64,000 bases of DNA from Annona cherimola (lineage: Eukaryota; Streptophyta; Magnoliopsida; Magnoliales; Annonaceae): positions 53,244,012 through 53,308,011 of the forward strand of contig CM059971.1 in NCBI GenBank assembly GCA_030490835.1, given 5' to 3'. Under the pieces are notes generated by a model. It made no database searches. It had not been told where the DNA came from and was given only the letters and a program-made list of their open reading frames with translations. Shown piece after piece: positions 25,061 to 41,190 of the stretch. How positions within the stretch are numbered: the stretch's first letter is position 1; every line of letters begins with the position of its first letter. The position numbers were made by a program, and so were the translations under genes.

Positions 25061-25615
25061 ATGGCTACCGAAGTTCCTAGCCAACATGAGGTTGGTGAAT
25101 CCGGTAGGCCAAAAAGAGGTAGGCCTGGATTACAAGGGCAAAATCAAAGAAATCAACAAAGAAGGATAGATGAAAGCCCAAAACCAATCAGAGAGCCAGA
25201 GCAATGCCAAGCTCAAATGATTGAGGAAAGAGTAGCTTCAGCGGTAAAAGAAGCTGTGCAACAAGCTACACGTGATTGGGCAACCCAAGCCGCAGATATA
25301 ATTCAAGGATTGTGGGAGAGGAACCAATAGACCCAATTAGGAAGTGTTGAAAAAGAAGGACCCATTCCTATGGCTAACCCAATTCCACCTACAACGCCCT
25401 CAATGGATGAAAATCAATTAATGGAAGTAGATAGGAGGGTAATAAATGCATTCCTTTCACAATGGCCTCCTAAATTTTCAGGTGAACCCGACCCCGTCCA
25501 AGTTGAACAGTGGATGACGAAGATCAGAAAATTATTCAGGATATCTATGTGCAATGATAAGCAAAAAGTATTATGTGCCACTCATTTATTGGTAAAAGAT
25601 GCACAACAGTGGAAT
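25061..25615 (+). pseudogene. Truncated Gypsy gag
   Basis: The ORF begins MATEVPSQHEVGESGRPKRG, with an arginine/glutamine-rich N-terminus. After a stop at 25328-25330 it continues into a typical retrotransposon gag core: FLSQWPPKFSGEPDP, VEQWMTKIRKLF, CNDKQKV and ATHLL, ending DAQQWN where DAQQWW is usual. At 25616 the sequence changes to the middle of a Gypsy LTR. The gag C-terminus, all of pol and the upstream part of the second LTR are therefore deleted. Confidence 0.85.
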
Positions 25616-28176
25616 TAATGCATGATTTTAATGGAAAAATAGGTGTCAAATGCAGCTCATTTTCAGGGTATTTTATGCTTTAATATAAAAAGCAAAAATC
25701 CAAATAATATCCCTGCCATGGACGTCCACCATTATGAAGCTAGGGAGTGCTCAAAGTGAGCATAGGGTATGTGGCAATGAAGGGACGTCCAAGGGCAGTT
25801 GCTGCTATTTATTTTTAATTTTTTATTTTATAAAATATGCACTCACATAACTGACATGTAGGGACACAAGAATGTGCAATTAATCATGCAAAAATCCCTG
25901 CAAAAAAATTATGAAATGCAGCTGTATTGAAGGATACAAATGGACGGCATGGTGCATGCAAATGACGTGCAATGGGTAAGTTGTTGCTGCCATTTTTACT
26001 AAAAACAATTTATGTCAAATAAATGCATAAATTAAATGATAATTAAGTGTATAATTTACCCTTAAATTAGGGTTAAAAAAATGGGGAAAAATCTGTAAAT
26101 GGCAGCAAGGTGGACGTGATCAATGGGGGCAGCTAGACGGTCTTGAATTAGAGCAGATTTTTGGTTTTTAAAAAATGGTAAAAAAATATTTTTACTTGGC
26201 CATTATTCACCCAGTAAATTAAGAGGATAAGTGGGCATTTAATGATGTGGGAAAACAGCCCCAAGTGGGGCCCACATCTGGATCAATCCAGCCCTTATAA
26301 GAGGGGTGCACGGCCAAATGAGATGAGCTTGGAAAATTTTTTCTAAGTGCTCAAACTCCATCTCCCCCAAGGCAGCAGCTCACGTCCCTATCTAGGCCAG
26401 CAAAGAGGAAGAAAAGGGAAGAAAAAAAAGGGAAAAAGAAGGGAAAAAGGAGAAGAAATCCATCTCAAGTGTTTAGGGTTTGGTACTCATCAAACAAGTA
26501 AGTTCATGTGTTGATTTGAGCTTTTCGTTTTGAGTTTTAAACTCCAAAATTTTGAATATGAAATTGATGCATGAAGTTTCCTTAATCTGTGGTTTAATAT
26601 TCCCTTTGATCAAATATTGAATGGGTATTAAGTTATATGAATGAATTTTAATTATTTGTGTAGTGAAAATGAAGATTAAAGTGAGTTATGAGTTGAAAAC
26701 TCAACTTGATAAAACCCAAATTTAAATGACAAGTTTCTGTATTGTATGAATGATATGTTTAGGCTATGAATCATGTTTTAATGAAATACATATGTTGATT
26801 TAAGCTTAAGTTATGAATTTTAGAAACTACGGAATGCAAAGTGACATATATGACCCGATTTCTTCTTTTTTATGCTAAAAATGGTATGAAAATGGGATTG
26901 CATGATTTATGGAATCTATGTAGGGTAAAATACCCTAGGTTTAAGGTATTATTGATGCCCAAAAGGATTTGGAAAGATAAGCCCCAATTCTGATTAATGA
27001 TATATGTCAATGAAAATGGGTTGGAAAACTAAATGAGATGCAATGAAAAAGAAATATATGAAAAATTATATTATTCTCACGTAGGCAAAGGCAAAGAAAA
27101 AGTAGACTCAGAAAGCTAAGAAAATGCAGGTAAGCAAGCGAATTTTCTAAATGATTTTTGTTCTCTAAATTGTTTACCTAAATGCAATTTTTAATTTAAC
27201 TTGTTTTGATGAAAGTGTGGGAATTATTTCTAATGTATTTAAGGATGGTCATTCCTTAGTTAAATTGTGTTGAAATGATATTTTTATCTCAATGTGTTAC
27301 TACGAAATTTCTTTGATAAATGTTATGAAAAATGATGTGATTTCAAGTTTATGAATGAAAAATCATGCTAGCATGTTAAAGATGAATTTTATGAAGTTCA
27401 TGTGCACAAGGTACTAGGCCCACTTGAAAGGTATAAGCAGACCAATTGTCCCCCTTTGGTGTGGCCAAGTCGCTAAGATAGGCCCAAGGCCGGCGGCGCC
27501 CTCTCTAAAATGGGAGATGACAATGACGGATGGTCGTCTAGCTAGCTTCCATCCTATGAAGGACATGTTCATGGTTTTACATTGCATTATGCATGTCGTA
27601 CTCGTTATGAGTACAGGAATTATGTTTTCAAGATATACCTTTTTAAAAGGTATAAGTTGCTTTCCAAGATGTTTTAAATGAAAAATTGTTACCTGAAATG
27701 ATTTGCCTGTGAAATATAAATAGCTTGTTTATTGAGTTTCGACTCACGATTTTGTTTTCCAAACCCAAAGACAGGTGAAGGAAAGAGCATGGCAAGGGAG
27801 CAAGTGCAAGATCATTAGAGCAATGGAAAAACATTAACACTTTTATGTTATGGAAAAACTCATGTTGAATGGATGTAAATTACCTTAATGCTTTATGTGA
27901 TGACTATAGTTAATACATGCAGTGACATCTAATTTATGAGAATGATGAAATGTTTTTGATTATCATGCTTTGTTATGAAATGATTGGTTGGAGATGACCT
28001 AGTTATGCATGAGGTGAAAATATAAGGAATTAAACTCTTATGAAAATATATTTAATTAGATAAATACCAGTTAAAAACCTGTCGTGTGATAGGGCAACAA
28101 TCCTGATCACGTATACCAATCAATAACGATCCCGAGGTAAGGCTCAGGATGTGACGTTTGGTTTTGGGGCGCCACA
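25616..28176 (+). mobile_element. 5'-truncated Gypsy LTR, plus strand
   Basis: The segment starts in mid-LTR: its first bases match, inverted, the LTR at 31376 near 34800. It runs through the GA-rich tract (26405-26455), donor-like boxes CAAGTAAGT (26495-26503) and AGGTAAGCAAGC (27128-27139), and the GC box near 27491. It ends GGTTTTGGGGCGCCACA at 28176. It is 2561 bp and resembles the 31376 LTR more than the nearby 5' LTR. Confidence 0.8.
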
Positions 28177-28573
28177 AGAACATAGCAACAGGGTGTCGTG
28201 AGATTAGCTTTATTATGCTGGAAAGCATATATAGAGATTTATGAACTTGGATTAGTAAATCTCTGCACAACTAAGTAAATAGGATCCAATTTTAATATGA
28301 GTCAAAGATTTCCAATTCTCTCATTTATTATAACTAACCTTAAGAATCCTTATCAAATTTTTGCTTATCCACTAGTCCTTAACTCATTTCATTCACTTTT
28401 ATGCAAACATTCATTCAACTTTCCCCATATCTCCAAGGCAATTGAATTTAAAGACAAATTTAGTTTAAACCAATCCCCGTGGGAACGATACTCTGCTCAC
28501 TCTTTATTACTTGATCGGCACATATACTTGTGTTGAAATGAGCATTTTAATTAGACATATACGCATCTTGTCA
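28177..28573 (+). mobile_element. Tat/Athila-like LTR, 3' fragment
   Basis: The fragment matches 38385-38774 in order: 'gaacatag', 'gattagtaa(a)tctctgcacaa', 'cgtgggaacgatactct', 'acttgatcggca' and a final TCA after 'tatacgcat'. It ends at 28573, where hAT sequence begins. It is the right-hand half of an LTR whose left half lies, inverted, at 20509-20634. Confidence 0.75.
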
Positions 28574-29037
28574 GACATCTTATGTGCACACACATTTTAA
28601 CAAATTTGAATTCAATCGAATCTTGTGCCCTGTGGAGTTTGGATTCTGAAGTAAGAAATTAGTTTGGTTTTTTTAGATATATGTTATTGACTTACAAAAG
28701 TCTTTTATAAATAAGCTTGTGAATTGTGATTAATATATTAATAGTTTTAATGATTGGGTTGTGACAATATATACTTTATATTTTTTATATAATAATGTAA
28801 ACAGTAACATATGTACCTATGATTTTAAAATATAAATAAGTATTGCTTTAGATTTTTTAAAATAACATAGAAATAATTTTTAAAAAATTTTGTATTTGAG
28901 TATTAAAGGAATCAATTTAGATTTGAAACCTGAACCGACTCTATGGGTAATGGGTATGGTAGGATAAGCCTTTTGTAAATAGGATATAGGTAAAATAGAC
29001 CACTATCCGAACTAACCTGACCCGAGTTGCACCCCTA
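28574..29037 (-). mobile_element. Truncated hAT-type element, minus orientation
   Basis: Its right end is AGTTGCACCCCTA, the inverted form of the TAGGGGTGYAACT terminus at 59168. Interior blocks match the 59168-59889 element in reverse complement ('cttttataaataagc', 'taatatattaat', 'atataataatgtaaacagta'). The left end is cut at the LTR fragment ending at 28573. It has no coding sequence. Confidence 0.75.
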
Positions 29038-29418
29038 GCTTGAACTGATCACACTAATTCCGGGGCTAGCCTCTCCCCATCACTGTCTTCATCCAGGAAT
29101 CTTTCGTGGTGGCCATTGAGATCAATGGGCAAACCCATCTTGTATCTCTCGCAATGGCTTAATCGCTACCCTATTCAATCAATCCTATTTCTAGCTGTGT
29201 TAATGTTGGTTGTGGTGAAATTCATTCCTTCAACAGTGATGCATCCGAGCTTATTATACATGGTCGAATCCTTATGATGGGTTCTAATAGGATTCCATTA
29301 ATGTAAAATTCAATCCAAAATAGTAAAAAAGTGAAAATATAAAGCCCATTTGAAATGAATGCGAAACATAAATCCACATAGAAAAGGATTTATGTTGAAT
29401 CAATCAAAGAGAAAATAG
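29038..29418. other. Unassigned intergenic DNA
   Basis: No gene, repeat terminus or known element was seen. The part around 29060-29170 is less AT-rich than its surroundings and might be an old exon, but I cannot match it to a protein family. Confidence 0.5.
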
Positions 29419-29816
29419 GGTCATGAATGCATGGTGGGTGAAAACCACATATTTTTTATTTATTCAATAAGAACTAAATCCATAATAATCAAGGCGTGCT
29501 GGCATGAAAGAATAAACGGATGCCTAGTCATGTCTTTTTAAACTAAATCCATCCAAATAATGAGCATGCTGGAATCATAAGCGTTAATTTCGTGGAAAAA
29601 TAAAAATCAATCCAAATGGTCATGAATGCATGGTGGGTGAAAACCACATATTTTTTATTTATTCAACAAGAACTAAATCCATAATAATCAAGGCGTGCTG
29701 GCATGAAAGAAAAAACGAATGCCTAGTCATGTCTTTTTAAACTAAATCCATCCAAATAATGAGCATGCTGGAATCATAAGCGTTAATTTCGTGGAAAAAT
29801 AAAAATCAATCCAAAT
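29419..29816. repeat. Tandem duplication, 2 x 199 bp
   Basis: Copies 29419-29617 and 29618-29816 both start GGTCATGAATGCATGG and end ATCAATCCAAAT. They differ at only a few bases (for example aataag versus aacaag near 29473/29672), so the duplication is recent. It is not a known element and has no terminal repeats. Confidence 0.93.
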
Positions 29817-30398
29817 GCATAGAATTGATAAAAGTGATTGCAAAAATCAATCTTTATATCATGCATATGAAACTAGAAATCTTGACAAAGTTCATGACAT
29901 ATTTATACTACATATTTCAAAGTTTTAAAAATTTTGAATAAATAAAACTGGGAGAAATTTTCAATGATTCAACATGAAAATGACACTAACATCACTTGTT
30001 AGGAAAACATTATTAGTTAAAATTATAATCACCCTAGGATCCTCCATCGTAAATCACCAAGAAGAATAGAATAAAAGCACAAGCAGTCATGAATCCATAG
30101 GAATAGAAGTTGTTTTTAAATCTTGCGGTTTTTGGTCTTCAAAGTTAGTACTTAGGAAGATGAAATTAGTACTTAGAGTTTTTTCAAGAAGATGGCTTTA
30201 TTTTTTTAAAGATGGGATGTTAGAAAGGAAAATTCTTTGTAACTCTATTTTTTTAATGATGGGATATTAGAAAAGAAAATATTATGAATAATTTAGGGAC
30301 CACAATTGTTTATATAGATACTTACTTTTCTTATTTCTCATGTAGGTAATCATAAAAATAGAAATTAAAAATTACGTAATAACGTTTCTATGCATAAA
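29817..30398. other. Unassigned AT-rich DNA
   Basis: AT-rich sequence without convincing coding signal. A short imperfect internal repeat ('gatgggatrttagaaa', near 30212 and 30259) was seen. No transposon end was recognised. Confidence 0.4.
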
Positions 30399-30580
30399 AG
30401 ATTCATATTCTATTAGATGATTTAAGCTCATAAACATTATAAGATCACTTTTAAATTGGGTCATTTTTTATAATAATATATATAATTGAAGATTCATATT
30501 CTATTAAATGATTTAAGCTCATAAACGTTATAAGATCACTTTTAAATTGGGTCATTTTTTATAATAATATATATAATTGA
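30399..30580. repeat. Tandem duplication, 2 x 91 bp, beside a TA run
   Basis: Copies 30399-30489 and 30490-30580 start AGATTCATATTCTATTA and end TATATATAATTGA. They differ at about two positions (tattagatg versus tattaaatg; aacatt versus aacgtt). The second copy runs into a short (TA)n stretch at 30581-30593. Confidence 0.92.
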
Positions 30581-30843
30581 TATATATATATATTTGTCCA
30601 AAATGCAACATAATTATATACTTCTAGCTTAATAATTTCACAAAGAAAATAATAAAAAGTTAATAACAGGGTTTTGCAATGCAATCAGTTGTGAATGATC
30701 CCCATCTATCTTCATAGAGTTGTGATTTTTGCGTCTAAGCTAAGAGCGGTTGTTATTGCCTTAAAAAATAGTATAAATTTTCAAGAATTTGTCTTCATAA
30801 GTTTCTTTTGAGTATCTATTTTACTTATCATTATATTTTTATA

Positions 30844-35857
<5,014 letters not shown>

Positions 35858-36063
35858 TAACTTCTTTGTAAAGATGCTGGTGTTATCTTCTATGATTTGC
35901 ATTAATTCCCTTCATTTGGTGTTTAAATTGAAATATTGTAATCACCTTGATGGATGGCATTCAACAAACCATTTTGTGTTACTTTTGGGAATCTGTATGC
36001 GCATGAAACAAGATTTGTTGAATAAAATTCATTGTTTGCTAACACTCTTAAAACTTTTGTAGG

Positions 36064-36252
36064 ATGTATGTTGGCATGTTGCTAGAACACATGAAAGAGC
36101 CAATGATTCCTCAATCTTTTCTAATTGAGGAAGCTTCCAAATTCCTACAGGATTGTAATTTTTGGGCTTTAAATCATAGAGAGGAGTTTAGCTCAATGAC
36201 TATTGATGGCATTAAAGCATTGATTCATGCTAGAAAGAAGAGGAAGAAGTAG
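36064..36252 (+). pseudogene. Unidentified terminal-exon-like ORF
   Basis: The frame follows an intron-like end ('cttttgtag', 36053-36061) and encodes about 62 residues: MLLEHMKEP, IPQSFLIEEASKFL, a charged middle, and the basic tail HARKKRKK before a stop. It looks like the last exon of a real gene because of its balanced composition, the basic tail and the acceptor-like pyrimidines upstream. I do not recognise the family and it is not part of GAPDH. Its host gene may have been captured or broken with the GAPDH fragment. 35819-36063 is AT-rich without clear coding. Confidence 0.4.
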
Positions 36253-36833
36253 CATGTTTCAATACTGTGGCGCCCCAAACCGAGACGTCACTTCCTTACC
36301 TCAGGAATCTATCGATTGGTAAATGTGAATCAAGATTATTGCCCTTATCATGCGGCGGGATTTTAATTGGAACTCGTCCAAATTTTTTTTTCATTTCTTC
36401 ATGCATCATCATTTCATTTATAACATAAGAAATAGTACACTTGTACATATCCATTTTATAACTTCTCAACATGTACTTATACATTAAAGGTCTTCTTGAC
36501 CTAATCATGGCATTTCCATTGCATACATACATATAATCAATCATTAGTTCACCTAGAACTCAGAACTTTAAACAAGTTCACATATATATCAACATACCTA
36601 AAAACTTCCATTCATATCATTCCACTCACCATGGCTAATCCTTTTAGCCCACATGGTACTATCTCGTACCTTTTCTCCATTCCATAGGTCCTCGACCGCT
36701 TGAGTCTCCCAGTACCTGTCTGAGGTTTGAAAAACAAAATGTGAGTGATAACTCAGTAAGCAAGCATTTTGGGGCAAGACTTTCCTTGAAAATATTTTCC
36801 TAAAACATTTTTCTCATTAATGATTTTGGCCAG

Positions 36834-37002
36834 GGGACATTGTATGTCCCAAAATATCTTGACATAAACCATATTTGACAATGGACATTCTCATGTCCAC
36901 GAAAAGACATTTTTCCACATAAATCATTTTGACATTGGACGTTCATACATACTAAAACATTTTTCCACGTAAACCTTGTTGGAAACGGACGTTTATATGT
37001 CC
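36834..37002. repeat. Short array of GGACAT-N4-ATGTCC palindromes
   Basis: Four units at 36834 (GGGACATTGTATGTCCC), 36883, 36937 (decayed) and 36987 are spaced 49, 54 and 50 bp. They are the same repeat as in the LTR at 12173, where it is expanded to about nine. Confidence 0.85.
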
Positions 37003-37188
37003 TAAAATGTTTTTCACATAAACACTTTGATAAACATTTCATAAACTTTGGATGTGCAAATTCATCATTTTCATTGATGATGTTATCCTTCATGTGACAG
37101 TACGCTAGCACGGGGAACCCTCTTTCATGACATGATCCTTTCCATCCTTAGCGTCGGACCTTCCGACTTGGCAACGTCAAGGGGGACT

Positions 37189-37216
37189 TGATAACTCATA
37201 AAAATATGAGTTATCA
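37189..37216. repeat. Perfect hairpin at LTR 5' terminus
   Basis: Twelve-base arms TGATAACTCATA and TATGAGTTATCA are separated by AAAA. The first base of the hairpin is the first base of the LTR. Confidence 0.95.
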
Positions 37217-37460
37217 TGGCCAATTTCAGACTTTATTTGTGCATTAGTCTGAGAGATTAGGCTTAGTTTGCATTCATTTAGCTTAATTTCCACTCAACTC
37301 GCATTTTAGGAGCATTATTTAGTTTTTATGCATTTTTAGCATTAATTAGGCATTTTTAGTCCATTTACTTAGTTTTTCCATCTTTTGCAGGAAGGACGGG
37401 ACATATGAAGGCATGCGGGTATTTTTATGCAAATTGAAATCAAGTCATCAGGCAAGAGGA

Positions 37461-37719
37461 TGGCGCCCATGCGCCACCTTACATGCCTTTGCCAAGACTC
37501 TAGAAAAATTCAGAAAACACATGGCTTCCAGTGAGTTGGCGCCTAGGTGCCATCTAGGGGCGCCCAGGCTCCAGACATGATCACTTAGGGTGTCCGGGGG
37601 AAGCTCTAAGTCATGAAACTCTAGTGAGTTGGCGCCTAGGCGCCAAGGCATGAATTCCTAGGGTTTGCAAAAAAGTTCCAAGTTGCCCAGCACACAGAGA
37701 GTTGGCGCCTAGGCGCCAA
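37461..37719. repeat. Array of GGCGCC-type palindromes in LTR
   Basis: TTGGCGCCTAGGCGCCAA, an 18-bp perfect palindrome, occurs at 37629-37646 and 37702-37719. A one-arm-decayed form lies at 37536-37553 and TGGCGCCCATGCGCCA at 37461-37476. Spacing is 73-93 bp. The block is GC-rich inside an AT-rich region. Confidence 0.92.
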
Positions 37720-40700
37720 TACGCATCCGTATGTGCAAATTTCAGTGCGTAGGCTGCGCAACTGAATTCTATAAATAGATCTTAGGGGGTTCGCGAGCAA
37801 AAAAATAGAGAGGACGGAGAGAGGGTCGTGGCTGCTGTGAGAGAAGGAGAGAAACCAAAGCTTCAAGGAGGGAGAGAAGATCAAGTGGAGATCGTCAGCT
37901 ATCATTGCAAATCCATTGAGTTTCATCTCTTATTCTCATCTATCTCTTCCTATTTGTTATTCTCTTTGCTTGGGATGATTGTAACTTGATTTTAATGGGA
38001 GTTAAAGTCATGTTTGTGGGCTAAACCTTCCTATGTTGGGAGATATGTAGGATTTGAACTCATAGCCTATGCTATTTGATTTTCTTATGCTAGAATTAAT
38101 AATATAGTTGTGCTGTGACTTATGTTGCTTGAGATTACCCTTATATATCATGCTTAATGCGTTTACAAGCCTTGCAACCTTGTGGATTGATCTAATATTC
38201 AGATTCATGCTTGGAAAAGTGGGATTTGAATAAGATCCATATATAAGGCACAGGTATTCTAACTCATGTTGTGTTAGATGTTAATATGGATAGGAATATA
38301 CCTATTAACCCTGTGTAATCTTGATTAGGTTATATGGTTATCAACCTTATTTTACTTGTATGCATGGGAACATAGCACATAACTAAAACTTGGTTAGGTT
38401 TATATGTCTTGGAAGACATATATGAATATGAATGAACCTAGATTAGTAATCTCTGCACAACTAACTTAAATGGAACCAAATGACATAGTTATGATTCAAT
38501 GACTTCATATTCCTACCCATTTTAATCATCTTAACGCAATCTCGGCAATATCCACCTTACCTTAGTCATTTACTATTTTCATAATTTAGTTTAATTCAGT
38601 TCTTTGATACAACTCCTTCACTTTACCAATTCACTTAGACAATTGAGATTTAAGGTGCAAATCTATTTAACACAATCCTCGTGGGAACGATACTCTATTC
38701 ACTATTTATTACTTGATCGGCACGTATACTTGCATTAAAATGAGCATTTTAATAGACATATACGCAACTCGTCAGACTCCTTGTCCACTTACTATCTCGA
38801 CTAGCCTACCTCGCTGGTCCTTTCTGACTTGGCGACATCAAGGGGGACTCCTTGTCCACTTACTACCTCGACTAGCCTACTTGATTTCCATTCCATGCAT
38901 GACTTTTAGTCACCCCGGCATTATATACCCCCTTACACATGGAATTTGTCATTCTCATGTAGAGAATTCTTTGCACCATCCCTCTTTAAACACTATTTCA
39001 ATGAAACATAGTATAAATTCATATTTCATCACATTTCAGGCATAATTACGAAACCATAAGCAATCATTTATTTCAATAGAAATAAAAATTTCAGTACACA
39101 TATAAACAAGGAATGACCATCCTTAAGTTTTTCATTAAAGCCGTCATTTGCAAAACTTGTGTTTGCCTATTCGTTTAAACATTATCATAAACAATTTTAT
39201 CACACATTATCACATAGAAAGAAAACATCATTTTAGAAAGTTTGCTTGCTTACCTGAGATCGCCATAATTCCTTTCCTTCCATTCTTTTCCTTTCCTTTG
39301 CCTAAATAAATGAAAATAACATTTCATTTATTTGCATCGTCTTCAAATACTTATATTCCTTAGGTTTTCCAACCCACATAAGTTCATCTAACTTAACCTA
39401 CTTGTCTTTCAAGTCGGGTATCCATACTTATCTCTAATTCCAACATGATTAAACCCCTTAATTATCACTGTACTTAGGGTATTTTTATGGAATTTAATCC
39501 ACTAATCATAGGTTTCCAAAACAGCAACTTTGGAACCCATTTTTCACCCGTTTAATGTGTCTTTTGACACATAACCTTAAGCAAATTTATAAATCCGAAT
39601 TTTCAGCAAATAATCCCACTTTTCTTAATCCAAATTTAGGTTATTAACATATATATCAATTTGGATCATTTCTATATAGGTTTCATATTTCTTTTTGATT
39701 TTTTTCTCCAACTATCCATATATGCTGAAATCAAGCGTACTGAAATCTCAAAATCTTTAATTAATATCAAATCAAGCAGTTTTGATCAAAAATTTTTACC
39801 ATAACTTAATAACTACATTAATTAACCAAAATAAATATTTTTAGCATGAAATATTTAGTATTTCTATTTATTTTGGTATTTTTACTCTGCTGGACAGCAG
39901 AATCCATTTTCAGACAGCCTGAATTACGTTAATTATGGGGTATATTTATACCCATAAAAACCTAATTTTTATTTTTTTCCGGTGATAGTCAATCTTTCCT
40001 ATATATCCTATAAAATTTTTAGCCCAAAATTCCTTGTATAAAAATTATTAAAAATCCATTTGTGCAGATGATCCTGCCACCCGTGCAACCCTGTTCAGGT
40101 TGATTTTCTCGGATTTTTAATTTGCAACGTACTTATTATTTTAAGCTGAAATTTTTTTATTTACTTAATAACCCCATCATGATTCTTCCCAAAACGTTTC
40201 ATGATAAAATTCATCCATTTACTATTCCGTTCATATTTTAGTTTACAACATCATATAACTTCTAGATTTGAAGTATAAAATTAAAATTAACATATACTTA
40301 CTTGATTAATTGGTAATCCCTCCATTGAGCACTTGAAATTTCCTTCTTTTCCTCTCCTCCTTTCTGGGTTTGACGTGCCCTAGCTGCTGCCCTTGGAGAA
40401 AATTTCCATTTTTCTCTTATTTTCCTCTTTTCTCTCTCTCCTTCTCCCCTACTGGAAACGGCAGCCATGCTCCCCCATTTTCTCCTTTTATAAACTACTT
40501 TTCTTGGTGCCCAAGTAACCCCATAGGCATTTTAGTAAATTCCATTTTCACTTTCCACAATTGCCCTTCTTTACTTAGCTCTTAAGCAACTTGTTACTTG
40601 CTCTCCAAGAAACTAACTTCTCATGATAATTAGCTTAATCCATTCCATTCATCTCATAGATTTCATAATTTTATTCCATCGTTTCAAATTTCATCCAAAT

Positions 40701-41190
40701 CTGACATTTCTACGTCAAGTTATGACCACTTGAATTTATCTTTTGAATTTGGGAATAAAAATAATTAATTATTACCCTAATACCATCATGATTCCCTTAA
40801 TCCAATCCATTCATAATATTGGGCCTACCATCATGAGCTTACCTTTCAAATTTCATCGAAATCCGCCTCGTAGGCGTCAAGTTATGAATTTTCTATCATT
40901 TTTCACCTTAATTCCATAATTACACTTTAATCTCCATAAATTAAATCATGGTAATTAACATGATTATTCATAACACATTTTCACCTTTCAATCCTCGTTA
41001 AGCCCCTCGAGTCATACCGACTCACTTTGGGCTCCGGCGATTAAATTTTTAATCACCATTCCTAATTAAATCCTAATTCAAAATGTAACATAATTCACAA
41101 AAATCATTCAAAATTCATTTAAATCACATATAAATCAAATATATATGTTCAATGCATCCCATTGAGTCCTACTTGGGTCCGGGTATCACA

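Larger units (their letters stand above)
37189..38774 (+). mobile_element. Solo LTR, Tat/Athila-like Gypsy family
   Basis: It starts TGATAACTCATA and ends ACTCGTCA, 1586 bp, flanked by GACT on both sides (37185-37188 and 38775-38778). The host LTR reads straight through when it is removed, as the intact site near 32209 shows. The U5 string 'gtgggaacgatactct' with 'acttgatcggca' resembles LTRs of Tat/Athila-type Gypsy elements (family assignment from memory). Partial copies lie at 20509-20634 and 28177-28573. It carries a perfect hairpin at its 5' terminus and a GGCGCC palindrome array. Confidence 0.85.
36266..41190 (-). mobile_element. Gypsy LTR, minus strand, with nested solo LTR
   Basis: In minus sense it starts TGTGATACCCGGACCC (41190) and ends GGTTTGGGGCGCCACA (36266). 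Without the 1586-bp nested LTR and its duplicated 4 bp it is about 3.3 kb. TCAAT occurs at 36259-36263 and 41191-41195, with two extra bases (AC) between the left copy and the LTR. This is best read as a solo LTR with a target duplication and a small filler. Landmarks are the palindrome array (36834-37002) and donor-like boxes at 39244-39256 and 40296-40304. Confidence 0.87.
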
